Shown piece after piece: positions 1 through 9,862 of a DNA stretch of 64,000 nt. How positions within the stretch are numbered: the first letter of the stretch is position 1; every line of letters starts with the position of its first letter. The notes under the pieces were generated by a model that ran no database searches, was not told the DNA's origin, and worked only from the letters and a program-made list of their open reading frames with translations. Position numbers and translations under genes: made by a program. The stretch is from positions 1 to 64,000 of the forward strand of contig NZ_SHLC01000001.1 of the NCBI RefSeq assembly GCF_004217495.1, given 5' to 3'. The stretch is from Microterricola gilva (GTDB lineage Bacteria; Actinomycetota; Actinomycetes; Actinomycetales; Microbacteriaceae).

Positions 1-1170
<1,170 letters not shown>

Positions 1171-1172
1171 TC

Positions 1173-1769
1173 ATGGCTGACAACAACCAGCCGATCGATC
1201 CGAACGAAGGCAACGGCCTGGATGACGACATCATCCAGGCCGAAGGCCCCGACGTGGAAACCCACGACGACGAGGGTCTGGGCGCGGAGAGCCTGGGGGA
1301 GGAAGAGCTCACAGTGGACGACATCCTGAATGCCGTCGCGGCTGAAGAGGCAGACCCCAGCGCCGAGCACCTGGCCGACCTCAAGCGGGTGACCGCCGAG
1401 TACGCCAACTACCGCAAGCGCACCGAAGCCAACCGTGAGGTTGAGCGCGAGCGCGCGGTCGGATCGGCCGTCTCGGTCCTGCTGCCGGTTCTCGACGACC
1501 TCGACCGTGCCGAGAAGCACGGAGACCTCGAGGCCGACAGCCCGTTCGCCACCATTGCGGCGAAGCTGCGGGCCAGCGTCGAGAAGCTCGGACTCAGCAC
1601 CGTCGGCACCGTCGGTGAGCCGTTCGATGTCGCCGTGCACGAGGCGATCTTCCAGCAGCCCACCCCTGGCGTTGAGGTCGAGACCGTTGCCGACGTCGTC
1701 GAAAAGGGTTACTACCTCGGTTCCACCCTGCTCCGACCTGCGAAGGTCGTCGTGCAGGTGCCCGCCTAA
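1173..1769 (+). CDS. grpE: Nucleotide exchange factor GrpE
   Basis: 198 residues. An acidic, probably disordered N-terminus (about residues 1-60) is followed by the coiled coil (LADLKRVTAEYANYRKRTEAN) and the C-terminal beta domain (VGEPFDVAVHEAIFQQPTPG and the closing G-Y-x-L-G-x-x-L-L-R-P-A-K-V-V-V motif typical of GrpE). It releases ADP from DnaK. The start lies 2 bp after the dnaK stop, so the two are translated together. A strong hairpin follows the gene before dnaJ. Confidence 0.97.
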   Translation: MADNNQPIDPNEGNGLDDDIIQAEGPDVETHDDEGLGAESLGEEELTVDDILNAVAAEEADPSAEHLADLKRVTAEYANYRKRTEANREVERERAVGSAVSVLLPVLDDLDRAEKHGDLEADSPFATIAAKLRASVEKLGLSTVGTVGEPFDVAVHEAIFQQPTPGVEVETVADVVEKGYYLGSTLLRPAKVVVQVPA

Positions 1770-1779
1770 CAGCAGGCTC

Positions 1780-1811
1780 GTGGGGGCGGATGCCGCGGCA
1801 TCCGCCCCCAC
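1780..1811 (+). terminator. Perfect hairpin between grpE and dnaJ
   Basis: Two perfect 16-nt arms abut directly (1780-1795 and 1796-1811; GTGGGGGCGGATGCCG and its complement). There is no clear T-tract. It lies inside the dnaK-grpE-dnaJ-hspR operon, so it may be a partial terminator or an mRNA-stabilising structure that lowers dnaJ/hspR relative to dnaK. Confidence 0.7.
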
Positions 1812-1888
1812 ATTCATAGACTTTCAGTGCCGCTCGCGGCGGCACAGCACAGACTCATCACAGACATTCATCACGGAAGGAGGCGCGC

Positions 1889-2893
1889 ATGGCAAGCCAA
1901 GACTGGTTCGACAAGGACTTCTACAAGGTTCTCGGCGTCTCGAAAGACGTGAGCGAGGCCGATCTCAAGAAGACGTATCGCAAGCTCGCCCGCAAGTACC
2001 ACCCCGACTCCAACCCGGGTGACGCCAAAGCCGAGGAGAAGTTCAAGGAGATCAGCGAGGCGCATTCCGTGCTCTCCGATCCCGAGCAGCGCAAGGAGTA
2101 CGACGCCGTACGCGCCATGGGTGGCGGGGCTCGCTTCACCGCGCCGGGCAGCGCCGGTGGCAACGGCGGCTTCGAGGACGTCTTCGGCGGTATGTTCGGC
2201 GGCGGCCGGGGCCAGCAGCAGTACACCTTCCAGCAGGGCGGCGGTGCCGGTTACGACGACCTGCTCGGCGGCCTGTTCGGCCAGCAGGGCGGTGGCCGCT
2301 TCGGCCAGCCGAGCGGCGGATACCGCGGATTCGGCGGACCGAGCCGCGGCAGCGACATCACCGCGAGCGCCACCATCGACTTCATCACGGCCACCCAGGG
2401 CGACACGATCACGCTGCAGACGAGCGACGGCCGCCCGATCAAGGTCAAGATCCCCGCCGGCGTGGCCGACGGGCAGAAGATCAAGCTCCGCGGCAAGGGC
2501 CAACCGTCGCCAGACGGCGGTGAGCCCGGCGACATCATCCTCACCGTCACCGTGCGCAAGCACCCGGTGTTCGAGCGCGACGGGCTGAACCTGCGCGTCA
2601 CCGTTCCGATCACCTTCGTCGAGGCCGCCCTGGGCGCCACAATCGAGGTGCCGACCCTCGGCGGCGACCCGGTGAAGCTGCGCGTCGCGCCCGGAACGCC
2701 GAGCGGCCGCGTGTTGCGCGTCAAGGGCCGCGGCGTCACGACAGCCAAGGGCGTCGGCGACCTGCTCGCCGTCGTTCAGGTCGCGGTGCCCTCCCACCTG
2801 TCGAAGGATGCCGAGGCGGCCCTCGAGGCCCTGCGCGAGGCCCTGCCGAACGAGAACCCCCGCGAGGATCTCCTCGCCAAGGCACGGGGCTGA
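1889..2893 (+). CDS. dnaJ: DnaJ-type co-chaperone without zinc finger (CbpA-like)
   Basis: 334 residues. J domain at residues about 8-75 with the HPD motif ([10 protein letters not shown]), then a Gly/Phe/Gln-rich linker (about 80-155), then directly the C-terminal beta-sandwich substrate-binding domains ([31 protein letters not shown]). None of the four CxxCxGxG zinc repeats of class A DnaJ is present, so it is class B/CbpA-like although it sits in the dnaK operon. The start is fixed by a very strong ribosome site (GGAAGGAGG) 7 nt before ATG. It stimulates DnaK ATPase. hspR follows after 2 bp. Confidence 0.95.
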   Translation: MASQDWFDKDFYKVLGVSKDVSEADLKKTYRKLARKYHPDSNPGDAKAEEKFKEISEAHSVLSDPEQRKEYDAVRAMGGGARFTAPGSAGGNGGFEDVFGGMFGGGRGQQQYTFQQGGGAGYDDLLGGLFGQQGGGRFGQPSGGYRGFGGPSRGSDITASATIDFITATQGDTITLQTSDGRPIKVKIPAGVADGQKIKLRGKGQPSPDGGEPGDIILTVTVRKHPVFERDGLNLRVTVPITFVEAALGATIEVPTLGGDPVKLRVAPGTPSGRVLRVKGRGVTTAKGVGDLLAVVQVAVPSHLSKDAEAALEALREALPNENPREDLLAKARG

Positions 2894-2895
2894 GC

Positions 2896-3342
2896 ATGAG
2901 CGGCGGCGCGCACGGCATGGACGAGCACGCACCGATCTTCGTGATCTCCGCGGCCGCCGAGCTGGCCGGCATGCACCCGCAGACGCTGCGGCAGTACGAC
3001 CGGCTCGGCTTGGTCGAACCCCAGCGCACGCCGGGCAAGTCGCGTCGCTACTCGATGCGCGACGTGCTCCAGCTGCGTGAGATCGCCGAGCTCAGCGCCG
3101 CGGGCGTGAGCCTCGAGGGCATCAGGCGCATCCTCGAGCTCGAGAACCGGGTGAACGTGTTGGCGCGGCGCGTGCACGAGCTCGAGGGCGCCCTCGCCGA
3201 TGAGATGCTCAACCGGCCTGGCCGGCGCGTGTTCGCCGCCGGGGCGGAGGGCGACGTGATCTCTCTCAAGGCCGGCACGCGCGTGCGGCGCTCGAACGCC
3301 GTCGTCGTCTGGCGCCCGCTCGGCAACGGCGAACGCCACTAG
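2896..3342 (+). CDS. hspR: Heat-shock repressor HspR (MerR family)
   Basis: 148 residues with an N-terminal MerR helix-turn-helix (ISAAAELAGMHPQTLRQYDRLGL, continuing to GKSRRYSMRDV) and a short coiled coil (LELENRVNVLARRVHELEGAL). HspR binds HAIR inverted repeats (CTTGAGT-N7-ACTCAAG) with DnaK as co-repressor in Streptomyces and Mycobacterium. Its position as last gene of the dnaK operon is the classical one. A perfect HAIR box exists in this window at 22940-22960, before the ClpB-type gene, which strongly supports the identification. Confidence 0.95.
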   Translation: MSGGAHGMDEHAPIFVISAAAELAGMHPQTLRQYDRLGLVEPQRTPGKSRRYSMRDVLQLREIAELSAAGVSLEGIRRILELENRVNVLARRVHELEGALADEMLNRPGRRVFAAGAEGDVISLKAGTRVRRSNAVVVWRPLGNGERH

Positions 3343-3413
3343 GAAGCGCAGCCGGGCTCTCGGGGCGCCGCCACCGTGCGCCGCTCGGCCGTCCGTTGTG
3401 CGCCGGTTGCCGT

Positions 3414-3443
3414 GATGTGCGCCGGTAGATTCCGGCGCACATC
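3414..3443 (+). terminator. Hairpin after hspR
   Basis: A 12-bp perfect inverted repeat (GATGTGCGCCGG, 3414-3425, and its complement at 3432-3443) with a 6-nt loop, about 70 bp after the hspR stop. The word TGCGCCGGT is also directly repeated just upstream (from about 3399). It has no T-tract. It is the likely end of the heat-shock operon. Confidence 0.5.
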
Positions 3444-3587
3444 GCGGTACCTGGCGCAGTGCTCGCCGCAGCTGCACCGCGGTGCGCGCGGCGATGCTGT
3501 GCGTCGTATTCGGATTTCGCCTCGGCTCTGGTGCCGGTGGTGCGCACGCGCTACGTTGTTGCTCAGCTCACGAGACGAGGAAGTGCC

Positions 3588-4016
3588 ATGGCGCAATTTG
3601 AATTCGGTCCTGTTGACATCTCGGTTGTGTCCTTCGCCGGGGATCGCCCCGACGACGCCACGATCGCGGCCATCGAGGAGCTGGTTGAGAGTGGCGAAAT
3701 CGCCATACTCGACCTCCTGTTCGTGTCCCGCGCGCTGAACGGCGATCTGACCGTCACCGAGTTCGAGGATGTCGGCGAGGAGTGGGGTTTCACCCGGATC
3801 GAGCTGCCGGCGTCCGGCGTGATCGGAGACGACGACGTCGACGACCTCGTCTCGATGATCGAGCCGGGACGCTCGGCAGCCGTCATCGCGATCGAGCTCG
3901 TCTTCGCCAAGCGGCTGACCTCGAAGTTGGCCGCATCGGGCGGCCTCGTTCTGCACAGCGAGCGCATCCCCGCCGCGGTCGTCAACGCGGTGCTCAGCGA
4001 CGCCAGCGACGACTGA
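3588..4016 (+). CDS. DUF6325/DUF1269-like small protein
   Basis: 142 residues, acidic, no signal peptide. It has the look of the actinobacterial DUF6325 family (MAQFEFGPVDISVVSF start, a central acidic loop, then GRSAAVIAIELVFAKRL). The frame is open further upstream, but ATG 3588 is preceded by GAGGAAG at a good distance and by a TACGTT -10-like box at 3552-3557. The next gene, a SHOCT-domain protein, follows after 46 bp with its own GAGGAG site, so the two probably form an operon. The molecular function is unknown. Confidence 0.75.
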   Translation: MAQFEFGPVDISVVSFAGDRPDDATIAAIEELVESGEIAILDLLFVSRALNGDLTVTEFEDVGEEWGFTRIELPASGVIGDDDVDDLVSMIEPGRSAAVIAIELVFAKRLTSKLAASGGLVLHSERIPAAVVNAVLSDASDD

Positions 4017-4062
4017 CCGCTTCCCTATTCGTTCTGATCCGATCCACTACTGAGGAGTCGAC

Positions 4063-4431
4063 ATGCCACTGAGAAGAATGGGCCGTCCCGGTCTGATTGG
4101 AATGGCGGCCCGCACGGCCGTCGTCGCTGGAACCGCCACCGCCGTCAGCGGCGCCGTCGCCGGCCATCAACAGCAGAAGGCCCAGGAGCAGGCCGAGGCG
4201 AACGCCTACGAGCAGCAGCAGCAGCAGGCAGCGATGCAGCAGGCCGCCCAGGAAGCCGCGGCACAACAGGCAGCGATGCAGCAGGCCGCCGCGCCGGCAC
4301 CGGCCGCAGCGCCAGCAGCTCCCGCGGTCGATGGCCTCGTCGCCCAGCTGCAGAATCTCGGCTCGCTGCGCGACCAGGGTCTGCTGAGCGACGCAGAGTT
4401 CGCGGCGGCCAAGGCGAAACTGCTGGGCTGA
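4063..4431 (+). CDS. Gln/Ala-rich protein with C-terminal SHOCT domain
   Basis: 122 residues. A short hydrophobic N-terminal stretch (GLIGMAARTAVVAGTATAVSG) precedes a Gln/Ala-rich low-complexity middle (runs of QQQQ and the repeated motif AAMQQA). The SHOCT module at the end (LGSLRDQGLLSDAEFAAAKAKLL) is a short C-terminal oligomerisation or tail domain. GAGGAG precedes ATG 4063. It pairs with the DUF6325 gene upstream. The role is unknown; membrane association is possible. Confidence 0.75.
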   Translation: MPLRRMGRPGLIGMAARTAVVAGTATAVSGAVAGHQQQKAQEQAEANAYEQQQQQAAMQQAAQEAAAQQAAMQQAAAPAPAAAPAAPAVDGLVAQLQNLGSLRDQGLLSDAEFAAAKAKLLG

Positions 4432-4458
4432 GCTCGACGGAATCGCGGCTTCCCCGGT

Positions 4459-4464
4459 TAGCCT
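4459..4464 (+). promoter_or_regulatory. -10 box TAGCCT of a leaderless transcript
   Basis: TAGCCT lies 6 nt before ATG 4471 and no ribosome-binding site is visible. This puts the transcription start at or next to the start codon. Confidence 0.5.
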
Positions 4465-4470
4465 TGGCCT

Positions 4471-5619
4471 ATGGATCTTTCGGCTCTGCGGCGTTGGCCC
4501 GACATCGAGGCTGAGAATCTCTTCGCGGTCGACGCGAGCGATCGCCTGATTCTCGACGAGGCTGCCGACGCGCTTGCGGGCGCGACGGCCAGCGAAGTGG
4601 TGGTGATCGGTGATCGCCATGGTGCCCTGACACTGGGTGCACTCGATCTGCTCGCCGAGGGCGGGCCGGATGCCGCCGTCATCCGCGTGCACCAGGACGC
4701 TCTCTCCGGCGAGCTCGCCCTCGCCTCGAACGCCGCCGCATTCGGGTACGAGAAGGGCTACCGCTCGATCGCGCTCGGTGTGGAGAAGCACTCGCGTGAG
4801 CTGCTCTCCGGCGCGCGCGTCGTTCTGCTGCAGCTGCCGCGGGGGTTGGACGCGCTCGATGAGATCGCCTCGGCGATTGCGGCGCACGCCGACCCGGATG
4901 TCGTGGTCGTCGCCGGTGGGCGCATCAAGCACATGACACCGGCGATGAACGATGTGCTCGGCGAACACTTCGCGCTCGTCGAGGCGAGCCTCGCCAGGCA
5001 GAAGTCACGGGTGCTCCGGGTGCGGGGGCCGCGCCACGACGTCGTCGGAGGCTGGCCGCGCACGCAGCAGCACCCCGACCTCGGGCTCGTCGTCGCCGCC
5101 CACGGTGGGGCGTTCGCGGGAACGTCGGTCGACATCGGCACCCGCTTCCTGCTCGGGCACCTCGCGGAAGCGGCGCTCGGCGCGCGCACGGCGGTGGACC
5201 TCGGCTGCGGGACCGGCGTGCTCGCCACGAGCCTCGCGATGCACCGCCCTGGCTTGCACGTGCTGGCCAGCGACCAGTCGGCCGCCGCGGTGGCATCCGC
5301 CTGGGACACGGCCCTCGCCAACGGGGTCGGCGAACAGGTGAAGGTGGTGCGCGACGACGGCCTGAGCCGGCAGCCGGACGGGAGCGCCGAGCTCATCGTG
5401 CTGAACCCGCCGTTCCACGTCGGCGCGGCCGTTCACGCCGGCATCGCCCTCAAACTCTTCGAGCACGCCGCCAGGGTTCTCGCCCCCGGCGGCGAGCTCT
5501 GGTGCGTCTGGAACTCCCACCTCGCATACACGCCGGCCCTGCGCAGCATCATCGGTCCCACCCGGCAGATCGCGCGCAACACCAAGTTCACGATCACGGC
5601 CTCGACCCGCGCCCAGTAG
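4471..5619 (+). CDS. Class I methyltransferase, RsmC/RlmG type (rRNA guanine-N2)
   Basis: 382 residues in the two-domain layout of RsmC/RlmG. A degenerate N-terminal methyltransferase-like domain (residues about 1-190) precedes a catalytic Rossmann domain with the SAM motif VDLGCGTGVLA (about 243-253) and the catalytic NPPFH motif (about 313-317). This family makes m2G in 16S or 23S rRNA; which base this one modifies cannot be read from sequence. The start codon directly follows a TAGCCT -10 box with no Shine-Dalgarno, suggesting a leaderless mRNA. Confidence 0.88.
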   Translation: MDLSALRRWPDIEAENLFAVDASDRLILDEAADALAGATASEVVVIGDRHGALTLGALDLLAEGGPDAAVIRVHQDALSGELALASNAAAFGYEKGYRSIALGVEKHSRELLSGARVVLLQLPRGLDALDEIASAIAAHADPDVVVVAGGRIKHMTPAMNDVLGEHFALVEASLARQKSRVLRVRGPRHDVVGGWPRTQQHPDLGLVVAAHGGAFAGTSVDIGTRFLLGHLAEAALGARTAVDLGCGTGVLATSLAMHRPGLHVLASDQSAAAVASAWDTALANGVGEQVKVVRDDGLSRQPDGSAELIVLNPPFHVGAAVHAGIALKLFEHAARVLAPGGELWCVWNSHLAYTPALRSIIGPTRQIARNTKFTITASTRAQ

Positions 5620-5776
5620 CCCCGAACTCTCCCGAGCCGCCGCGTGCATCGCCTTGGCGTCGGCGCGCCGCCGGCAGCGTGCGCATCGCGGCCGGGATTC
5701 GTCACCGCTGCCAGGCGGATGCCGTTCCCACGCGCCGTGGCGGAGCGGCAGCTCCCGCTATGGGATGATCGCGAAC

Positions 5777-7492
5777 ATGGATGTGGGGACGGCGGCGCAG
5801 GGAGCGACAGAGGGCACGGCAGGGGCCAGACGATCGGTGGCCGGGCACGACTGGTGGCGGCTGGATCCCGCCGGTGTTGTGCTCGGCTTCGTGCTCGCCG
5901 CGCTCTCGCTCACCCCGTCGCTGCTTCCGCGCCCGGCGCTCCTCCAGGGCGTGATCGCCGGCCTCAGCTTCGCCATCGGCTACGCCGTCGGCGCACTCCT
6001 GCTCGCCATCGCCCTGCCGTTGCTTCGCCGCGTGACCACGTGGCGACCGACGCCCGCCACGGTGCGGTGGGCGTGGAGCGGCTTCGGCATCGTCGCGCTG
6101 AGCCTCGGCGCCTGGTACGGGGTGCTCGCGCTCGGCTGGCAGAACGAGGTGCGCACGCTCGTCGAGATGCCTCCCGTTGACGGCCTAGCCATCGCCGCGT
6201 TCTTCCTCGGCGCCGTGCCGGTCGCCGCGCTCTGCCTGCTCATCGGCCGCGGGATCCGCGGGCTGTACCGCGCCACCGCGAGGCTCATCGGCCCGGTCCT
6301 GGGCGTTGCGGGCAGCGCGCTGCTCGTCGTGCTCGGCGGTTTCGTGCTCGTCGCCGCGCTCATGGGGGCGATCGACGCCATCTACGCCGAACGGAACGCG
6401 GCGCCAGCCGACTGGGTGAGCGAGCCGAGCAGCGAGTTCCACTCCGCCGGGGAGGATTCCCCGATGGACTGGCAGACCCTCGGACGCCACGGCACCGCCT
6501 TCCTGGGAGGCGGACCGGCTGCTGCCGACATCGCCGAGGCGACCGGCAACGCGGCGCTCGAACCGATCCGCGTCTACGCGGGGCTGCACACGGGTGACAG
6601 CACGGAGGAGCGCGCGGAGCTGGCCGTCGCGGAGCTCGTGCGCACGGGGGCGTTCGACCGTTCGGTGCTCGTCGTGGCCACCGCCACCGGCTCCGGGTGG
6701 CTCGAGCCGCAGACGACCGACGCCATCGAGTACCTGCACGGCGGTGACACCGCGATCGTCTCGATGCAGTACGCCTACACGCCGAGCTGGGTGTCGTTCG
6801 TCTTCGACCCCGATGCACCCGTCGACGCAGCCAGGGTGCTCTTCGACGCGGTGCACGCCGAGTGGGAGGCGCTGCCGGCATCCGATCGCCCGCAGCTCAT
6901 CAGCTACGGCCTCAGCCTGGGCGCCCACGGCAGCCAGTCGACCTTCGCCGACCTCGAGGATCTGCGCAGCCGCACCGACGGCGCGCTCTTCGCAGGCAGC
7001 CCGAACGGCACGCCGCTCTGGCGCGAGCTGCAGGCGACCCGCGACGAGGGCAGCCCGGCCTGGCAGCCGGTATTGGACGGTGGGGCGGAGGTGCGCTGGC
7101 TCTCGCACGCAGGCGACTTCGGCGCCGTCGATGGGCCGTGGACCGCGCCCCGCGTGGCGTATCTGCAGCATGCGACCGACCCAGTGACTTGGCTCGGTCC
7201 CGAGCTCCTCTGGGCGGAGCCGGACTGGCTGAAGCCCGATCAGCGGGCGGACGACGTGAGCCAGGCGATCCGCTGGATCCCCGTCGTCACCGCGCTGCAG
7301 GTGGTGGTCGACATGCTGATGGGCGAGACCGTTCCGGCCAGCCACGGCCACAACTACGGCGACGTCGTACTCGACGGCTGGGGAGCGGTGACCGGCGACG
7401 GCGGCCTCGACGCGGCCGCGATCGACCGCATTCGCGCGATCATCGCCGAGTACGCCGCCGTTCAGCCCGTCGGCAGCTCGGTCACCGAGTAG
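5777..7492 (+). CDS. Membrane-anchored alpha/beta hydrolase (Abhydrolase_9 family)
   Basis: 571 residues from ATG 5777 (ATG 5765 also possible, 4 residues longer). The N-terminal half has several hydrophobic helices (GVVLGFVLAALSLTPSLLP, the 5940-6010 region, SGFGIVALSLGAWYGVLALG, AALCLLIGRGI, ALLVVLGGFVLVAALMGAI). The C-terminal half is an alpha/beta hydrolase domain with the nucleophile elbow GLSLG (about 378-382) and a late HGHNYG. This fits the actinobacterial family of integral-membrane esterase-like proteins of unknown substrate. The gene is monocistronic and convergent with the oxidase gene, with a small GC hairpin between. Confidence 0.85.
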   Translation: MDVGTAAQGATEGTAGARRSVAGHDWWRLDPAGVVLGFVLAALSLTPSLLPRPALLQGVIAGLSFAIGYAVGALLLAIALPLLRRVTTWRPTPATVRWAWSGFGIVALSLGAWYGVLALGWQNEVRTLVEMPPVDGLAIAAFFLGAVPVAALCLLIGRGIRGLYRATARLIGPVLGVAGSALLVVLGGFVLVAALMGAIDAIYAERNAAPADWVSEPSSEFHSAGEDSPMDWQTLGRHGTAFLGGGPAAADIAEATGNAALEPIRVYAGLHTGDSTEERAELAVAELVRTGAFDRSVLVVATATGSGWLEPQTTDAIEYLHGGDTAIVSMQYAYTPSWVSFVFDPDAPVDAARVLFDAVHAEWEALPASDRPQLISYGLSLGAHGSQSTFADLEDLRSRTDGALFAGSPNGTPLWRELQATRDEGSPAWQPVLDGGAEVRWLSHAGDFGAVDGPWTAPRVAYLQHATDPVTWLGPELLWAEPDWLKPDQRADDVSQAIRWIPVVTALQVVVDMLMGETVPASHGHNYGDVVLDGWGAVTGDGGLDAAAIDRIRAIIAEYAAVQPVGSSVTE

Positions 7493-7496
7493 CCGG

Positions 7497-7513
7497 CCCC
7501 TGCAGCGCAGGGG
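7497..7513. terminator. Short GC hairpin between convergent genes
   Basis: CCCCTGC (7497-7503) and GCAGGGG (7507-7513) flank a 3-nt loop in the 29-bp gap between two convergent genes. It is a weak bidirectional terminator candidate. Confidence 0.4.
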
Positions 7514-7521
7514 AGGGGAGG

Positions 7522-8712
7522 CTAGGCGAAGCGGGCCGGGTCGATGAACGCCGTGTCGACGAGCTGCGGCTCGTCGAGGGCGAACCGGGCGAGGATCTCA
7601 CCGAGCGCCGGCGCGTGCTTGAAGGCGTGGCCGCTGTCCCCGCCGCCGACGATGACCCGCGGATGCCGGGGCGAGCGCCCCACCACGAACTGGTCGTCTG
7701 GCGAGATCGTCACCATGCACGGGTCGACGCGGGCGGGCAGCGGCTCGATGGCGGGAACAGCCTCGGCGAGCAGCGCGGACACCTGGCGCCAGTCGGCCGG
7801 CGTCACACCGCGGTCCAGCTGCTCGGGGTCGATGCGCACGCGCTCCTGCCAGATGTCGCCGACGCCCGCCTTGATCAGTGCGCCCTTCTCCGGCCCGGCG
7901 ACGGCGCCGACCGAGCCGTGGCCCCAGAGCACCTCGCTCTCGCTCAGCTGGCGCACGAAGACGGGCAGCCGATCGAGTGCGAACTCGGACGCCGGCGCCG
8001 CATCCGGGGCGGCGGCGTTCGGCGTCGCGCGCGGCTCGAACCAGGTCATCGGGGTGCGGATCGGCTGCAGCTCGACCCACGGCAGCTCGGCAGCAAGCCA
8101 GGCGCCCTGCGCCAGGATCACGCGATCGGCGAGCCACTCGCCCGTGGCCGTGCGCACGAGCACGCCGTCGTCGCCGGCCTCGACGGCGAGCACGCGGGTG
8201 TTCTCGACGACCTCGGCGCCGAGTGCCAGCGCCCGGTCGACGGCCGCGCGGATGGTCGGCTCGGGGAACGCCACGCCAGCACCCGGGTCGAGCACTGCGA
8301 CATCCGTCGGCGCCAGCTCGGCCAGTTGCGGGTAGCGCTCGGCCAGCTCGTCGTGGCTGAGATCAACGAGCGTCAGGCCGTGGGCGGATGCCGCTGCGCG
8401 CGTTCCGGCGATCACATCGGAGTCGGGTGCGCCCATCATCACGCCGCCGGTGATGCGCAGCAGCTCCTCGCCGCCGTGCGCCTCCAGCTCGCGGTACAGC
8501 GTCTTGGCGAGGCGCGCGATGGGGGTGAGGTCCGGGTGCTCGAGGCACGCCTCGCGGAACAGTCGTGTGGCCCCGTGCGAGGAGCCGAGCGGGTGGGCGA
8601 CGGTGAACTGCTCGAAGCCGACGACGCTCACCCCGCGCTCGGCGAGCCGCCAAAGGGCGTTCGCGCCCATCGCACCGAGTCCGACAACTGCCACATCCAC
8701 GCGTTCAACCAC
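7522..8712 (-). CDS. SolA/monomeric sarcosine oxidase-like FAD oxidase
   Basis: 396 residues. N-terminal FAD dinucleotide-binding motif [19 protein letters not shown] (about 10-28) followed by the family signature [15 protein letters not shown]. Near the C-terminus [18 protein letters not shown] matches the sarcosine/N-methyltryptophan oxidase group, where covalent FAD is attached to a Cys; the aligned position here is not clearly a Cys. Expected reaction: oxidative demethylation of an N-methyl amino acid with H2O2 release; the substrate is uncertain. The GTG start sits 6 nt after TACGGT, suggesting a leaderless message. Divergent from clpS. Confidence 0.85.
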   Translation of the reverse strand: MVERVDVAVVGLGAMGANALWRLAERGVSVVGFEQFTVAHPLGSSHGATRLFREACLEHPDLTPIARLAKTLYRELEAHGGEELLRITGGVMMGAPDSDVIAGTRAAASAHGLTLVDLSHDELAERYPQLAELAPTDVAVLDPGAGVAFPEPTIRAAVDRALALGAEVVENTRVLAVEAGDDGVLVRTATGEWLADRVILAQGAWLAAELPWVELQPIRTPMTWFEPRATPNAAAPDAAPASEFALDRLPVFVRQLSESEVLWGHGSVGAVAGPEKGALIKAGVGDIWQERVRIDPEQLDRGVTPADWRQVSALLAEAVPAIEPLPARVDPCMVTISPDDQFVVGRSPRHPRVIVGGGDSGHAFKHAPALGEILARFALDEPQLVDTAFIDPARFA

Positions 8713-8718
8713 TCATCG

Positions 8719-8724
8719 ACCGTA
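8719..8724 (-). promoter_or_regulatory. -10 box TACGGT for the SolA-like gene
   Basis: Read on the minus strand, TACGGT ends 6 nt before GTG 8712 and no Shine-Dalgarno is visible, as expected for a leaderless transcript. Confidence 0.45.
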
Positions 8725-8906
8725 GCAAGCGGTGCGTGGCCGCTCGGCGGATCGGCCGGGTGGGCGTCGTCGAGGCTGCACGGATGCCCGCGCGTCGCCG
8801 CATCATCCACGATCCGCGGCGCCTCCGCGCGAATGGCCGCCCAGCTGCCGGCGCTGCCACACACCCGGGCGGGTGGGCGCGGCCGGCGCGTGGGAGACTG
8901 GGAACG

Positions 8907-9215
8907 ATGTCGAAACTGCTGGAGACCACCGAGACGGGCACGGATGCCGCGACCGCCAGCGACGCCGCTGCGCGTTTCGCCACCCCGTGGCTCGTGATCG
9001 TCTGGGACGACCCGGTGAACCTGATGAGCTACGTGAGCTACGTCTTCCGCAGCTACTTCGGCTTCAGCCGCGAGAAGGCCGAGCAGCTGATGCTGCAGGT
9101 GCACACCGAGGGCAGGGCCGCTGTTGCCAGCGGCAACCGCGAGCAGATGGAACGCCACGTCGAGGCGCTGCACGGCTACGGCCTGCAGGCGACCCTCATG
9201 AAGGACGAACTGTGA
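8907..9215 (+). CDS. clpS: ClpS, adaptor for the ClpAP/ClpCP protease
   Basis: 102 residues from ATG 8907; the frame is open further upstream, but that part is not conserved-looking and the ATG follows a GAGACT -10-like box by 7 nt. The ClpS core starts at [16 protein letters not shown] (the D-D-P-x-N-x-M motif that lines the N-degron pocket) and continues to [21 protein letters not shown]. ClpS delivers N-degron substrates to the Clp protease. The DUF2017 gene follows 40 bp later, the arrangement seen across actinobacteria. Confidence 0.93.
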   Translation: MSKLLETTETGTDAATASDAAARFATPWLVIVWDDPVNLMSYVSYVFRSYFGFSREKAEQLMLQVHTEGRAAVASGNREQMERHVEALHGYGLQATLMKDEL

Positions 9216-9255
9216 CGGAGCACGTGGTGACGCCGCACCCTGGGGTGGGCGCAGC

Positions 9256-9819
9256 ATGAGCCGCATCACCGCAGCCGGCAGTCGCAGCGACCTGTTGGCA
9301 TCCGGCGGCACCCGTGCCGTGCTGCTGCAGTTCGACGAGGACGAGGCCGAGGCGCTCGCCTCCCTCGCCGCACAGATCGAGTCCCTGCTCAGCGAGACCG
9401 ACCCTGCCGCGCCCGAGCTCACCCGGCTGTTCCCCGTCGCATACAGCGACGATGCCTCAGCGGCTGCCGAGTTCGCCCGCTACACCCGCCCGGAGCTGCA
9501 GAAACGCAAGATCGACGCAGCCGTCGCCGTGCGCGAGGCCGTCGAGGCGGCATCCGCCCTCGGCATCGACGACGAGCGCTACACGCACAACATCGAGCTG
9601 GGTCCAGACGCGGTGCTGCCGTGGCTCACCTTCCTCACCGATCTGCGCCTCGTGCTCGCCGACTCGATCGGCGTCGACGACGACGGCTCGATTCCGGATG
9701 CCGCGGACGCCGCGAGCGAGGAGCTCGCCCAGCTGCGCGAACTGCAGCATGGCGTCTACGACTGGGCGGCATTCCTGCAGGACTCGCTGGTGTCGGCCCT
9801 CGAGGACGAGCTGCCGTAG
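9256..9819 (+). CDS. DUF2017 family protein
   Basis: 187 residues, predominantly helical and acidic, no signal or membrane segment. It fits DUF2017 by position directly after clpS and by the family pattern (LLQFDEDEAEALASLAAQI near the N-terminus, RLFPVAYSDD, a C-terminal LRELQHGVYDWAAFLQDSLV). Function is unknown. Constant linkage to clpS suggests a role around N-degron or Clp protease control. The gene ends at a strong hairpin. Confidence 0.82.
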   Translation: MSRITAAGSRSDLLASGGTRAVLLQFDEDEAEALASLAAQIESLLSETDPAAPELTRLFPVAYSDDASAAAEFARYTRPELQKRKIDAAVAVREAVEAASALGIDDERYTHNIELGPDAVLPWLTFLTDLRLVLADSIGVDDDGSIPDAADAASEELAQLRELQHGVYDWAAFLQDSLVSALEDELP

Positions 9820-9821
9820 CC

Positions 9822-9856
9822 CGATCGCACCGGGCAGATGCTGCCCGGTGCGATCG
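9822..9856. terminator. Strong bidirectional terminator hairpin
   Basis: Perfect 16-bp arms (9822-9837 and 9841-9856) with a 3-nt ATG loop lie between the converging DUF2017 gene and the SDR gene. It marks the left border of the sugar-acid locus. Confidence 0.8.
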
Positions 9857-9862
9857 CTCTGG

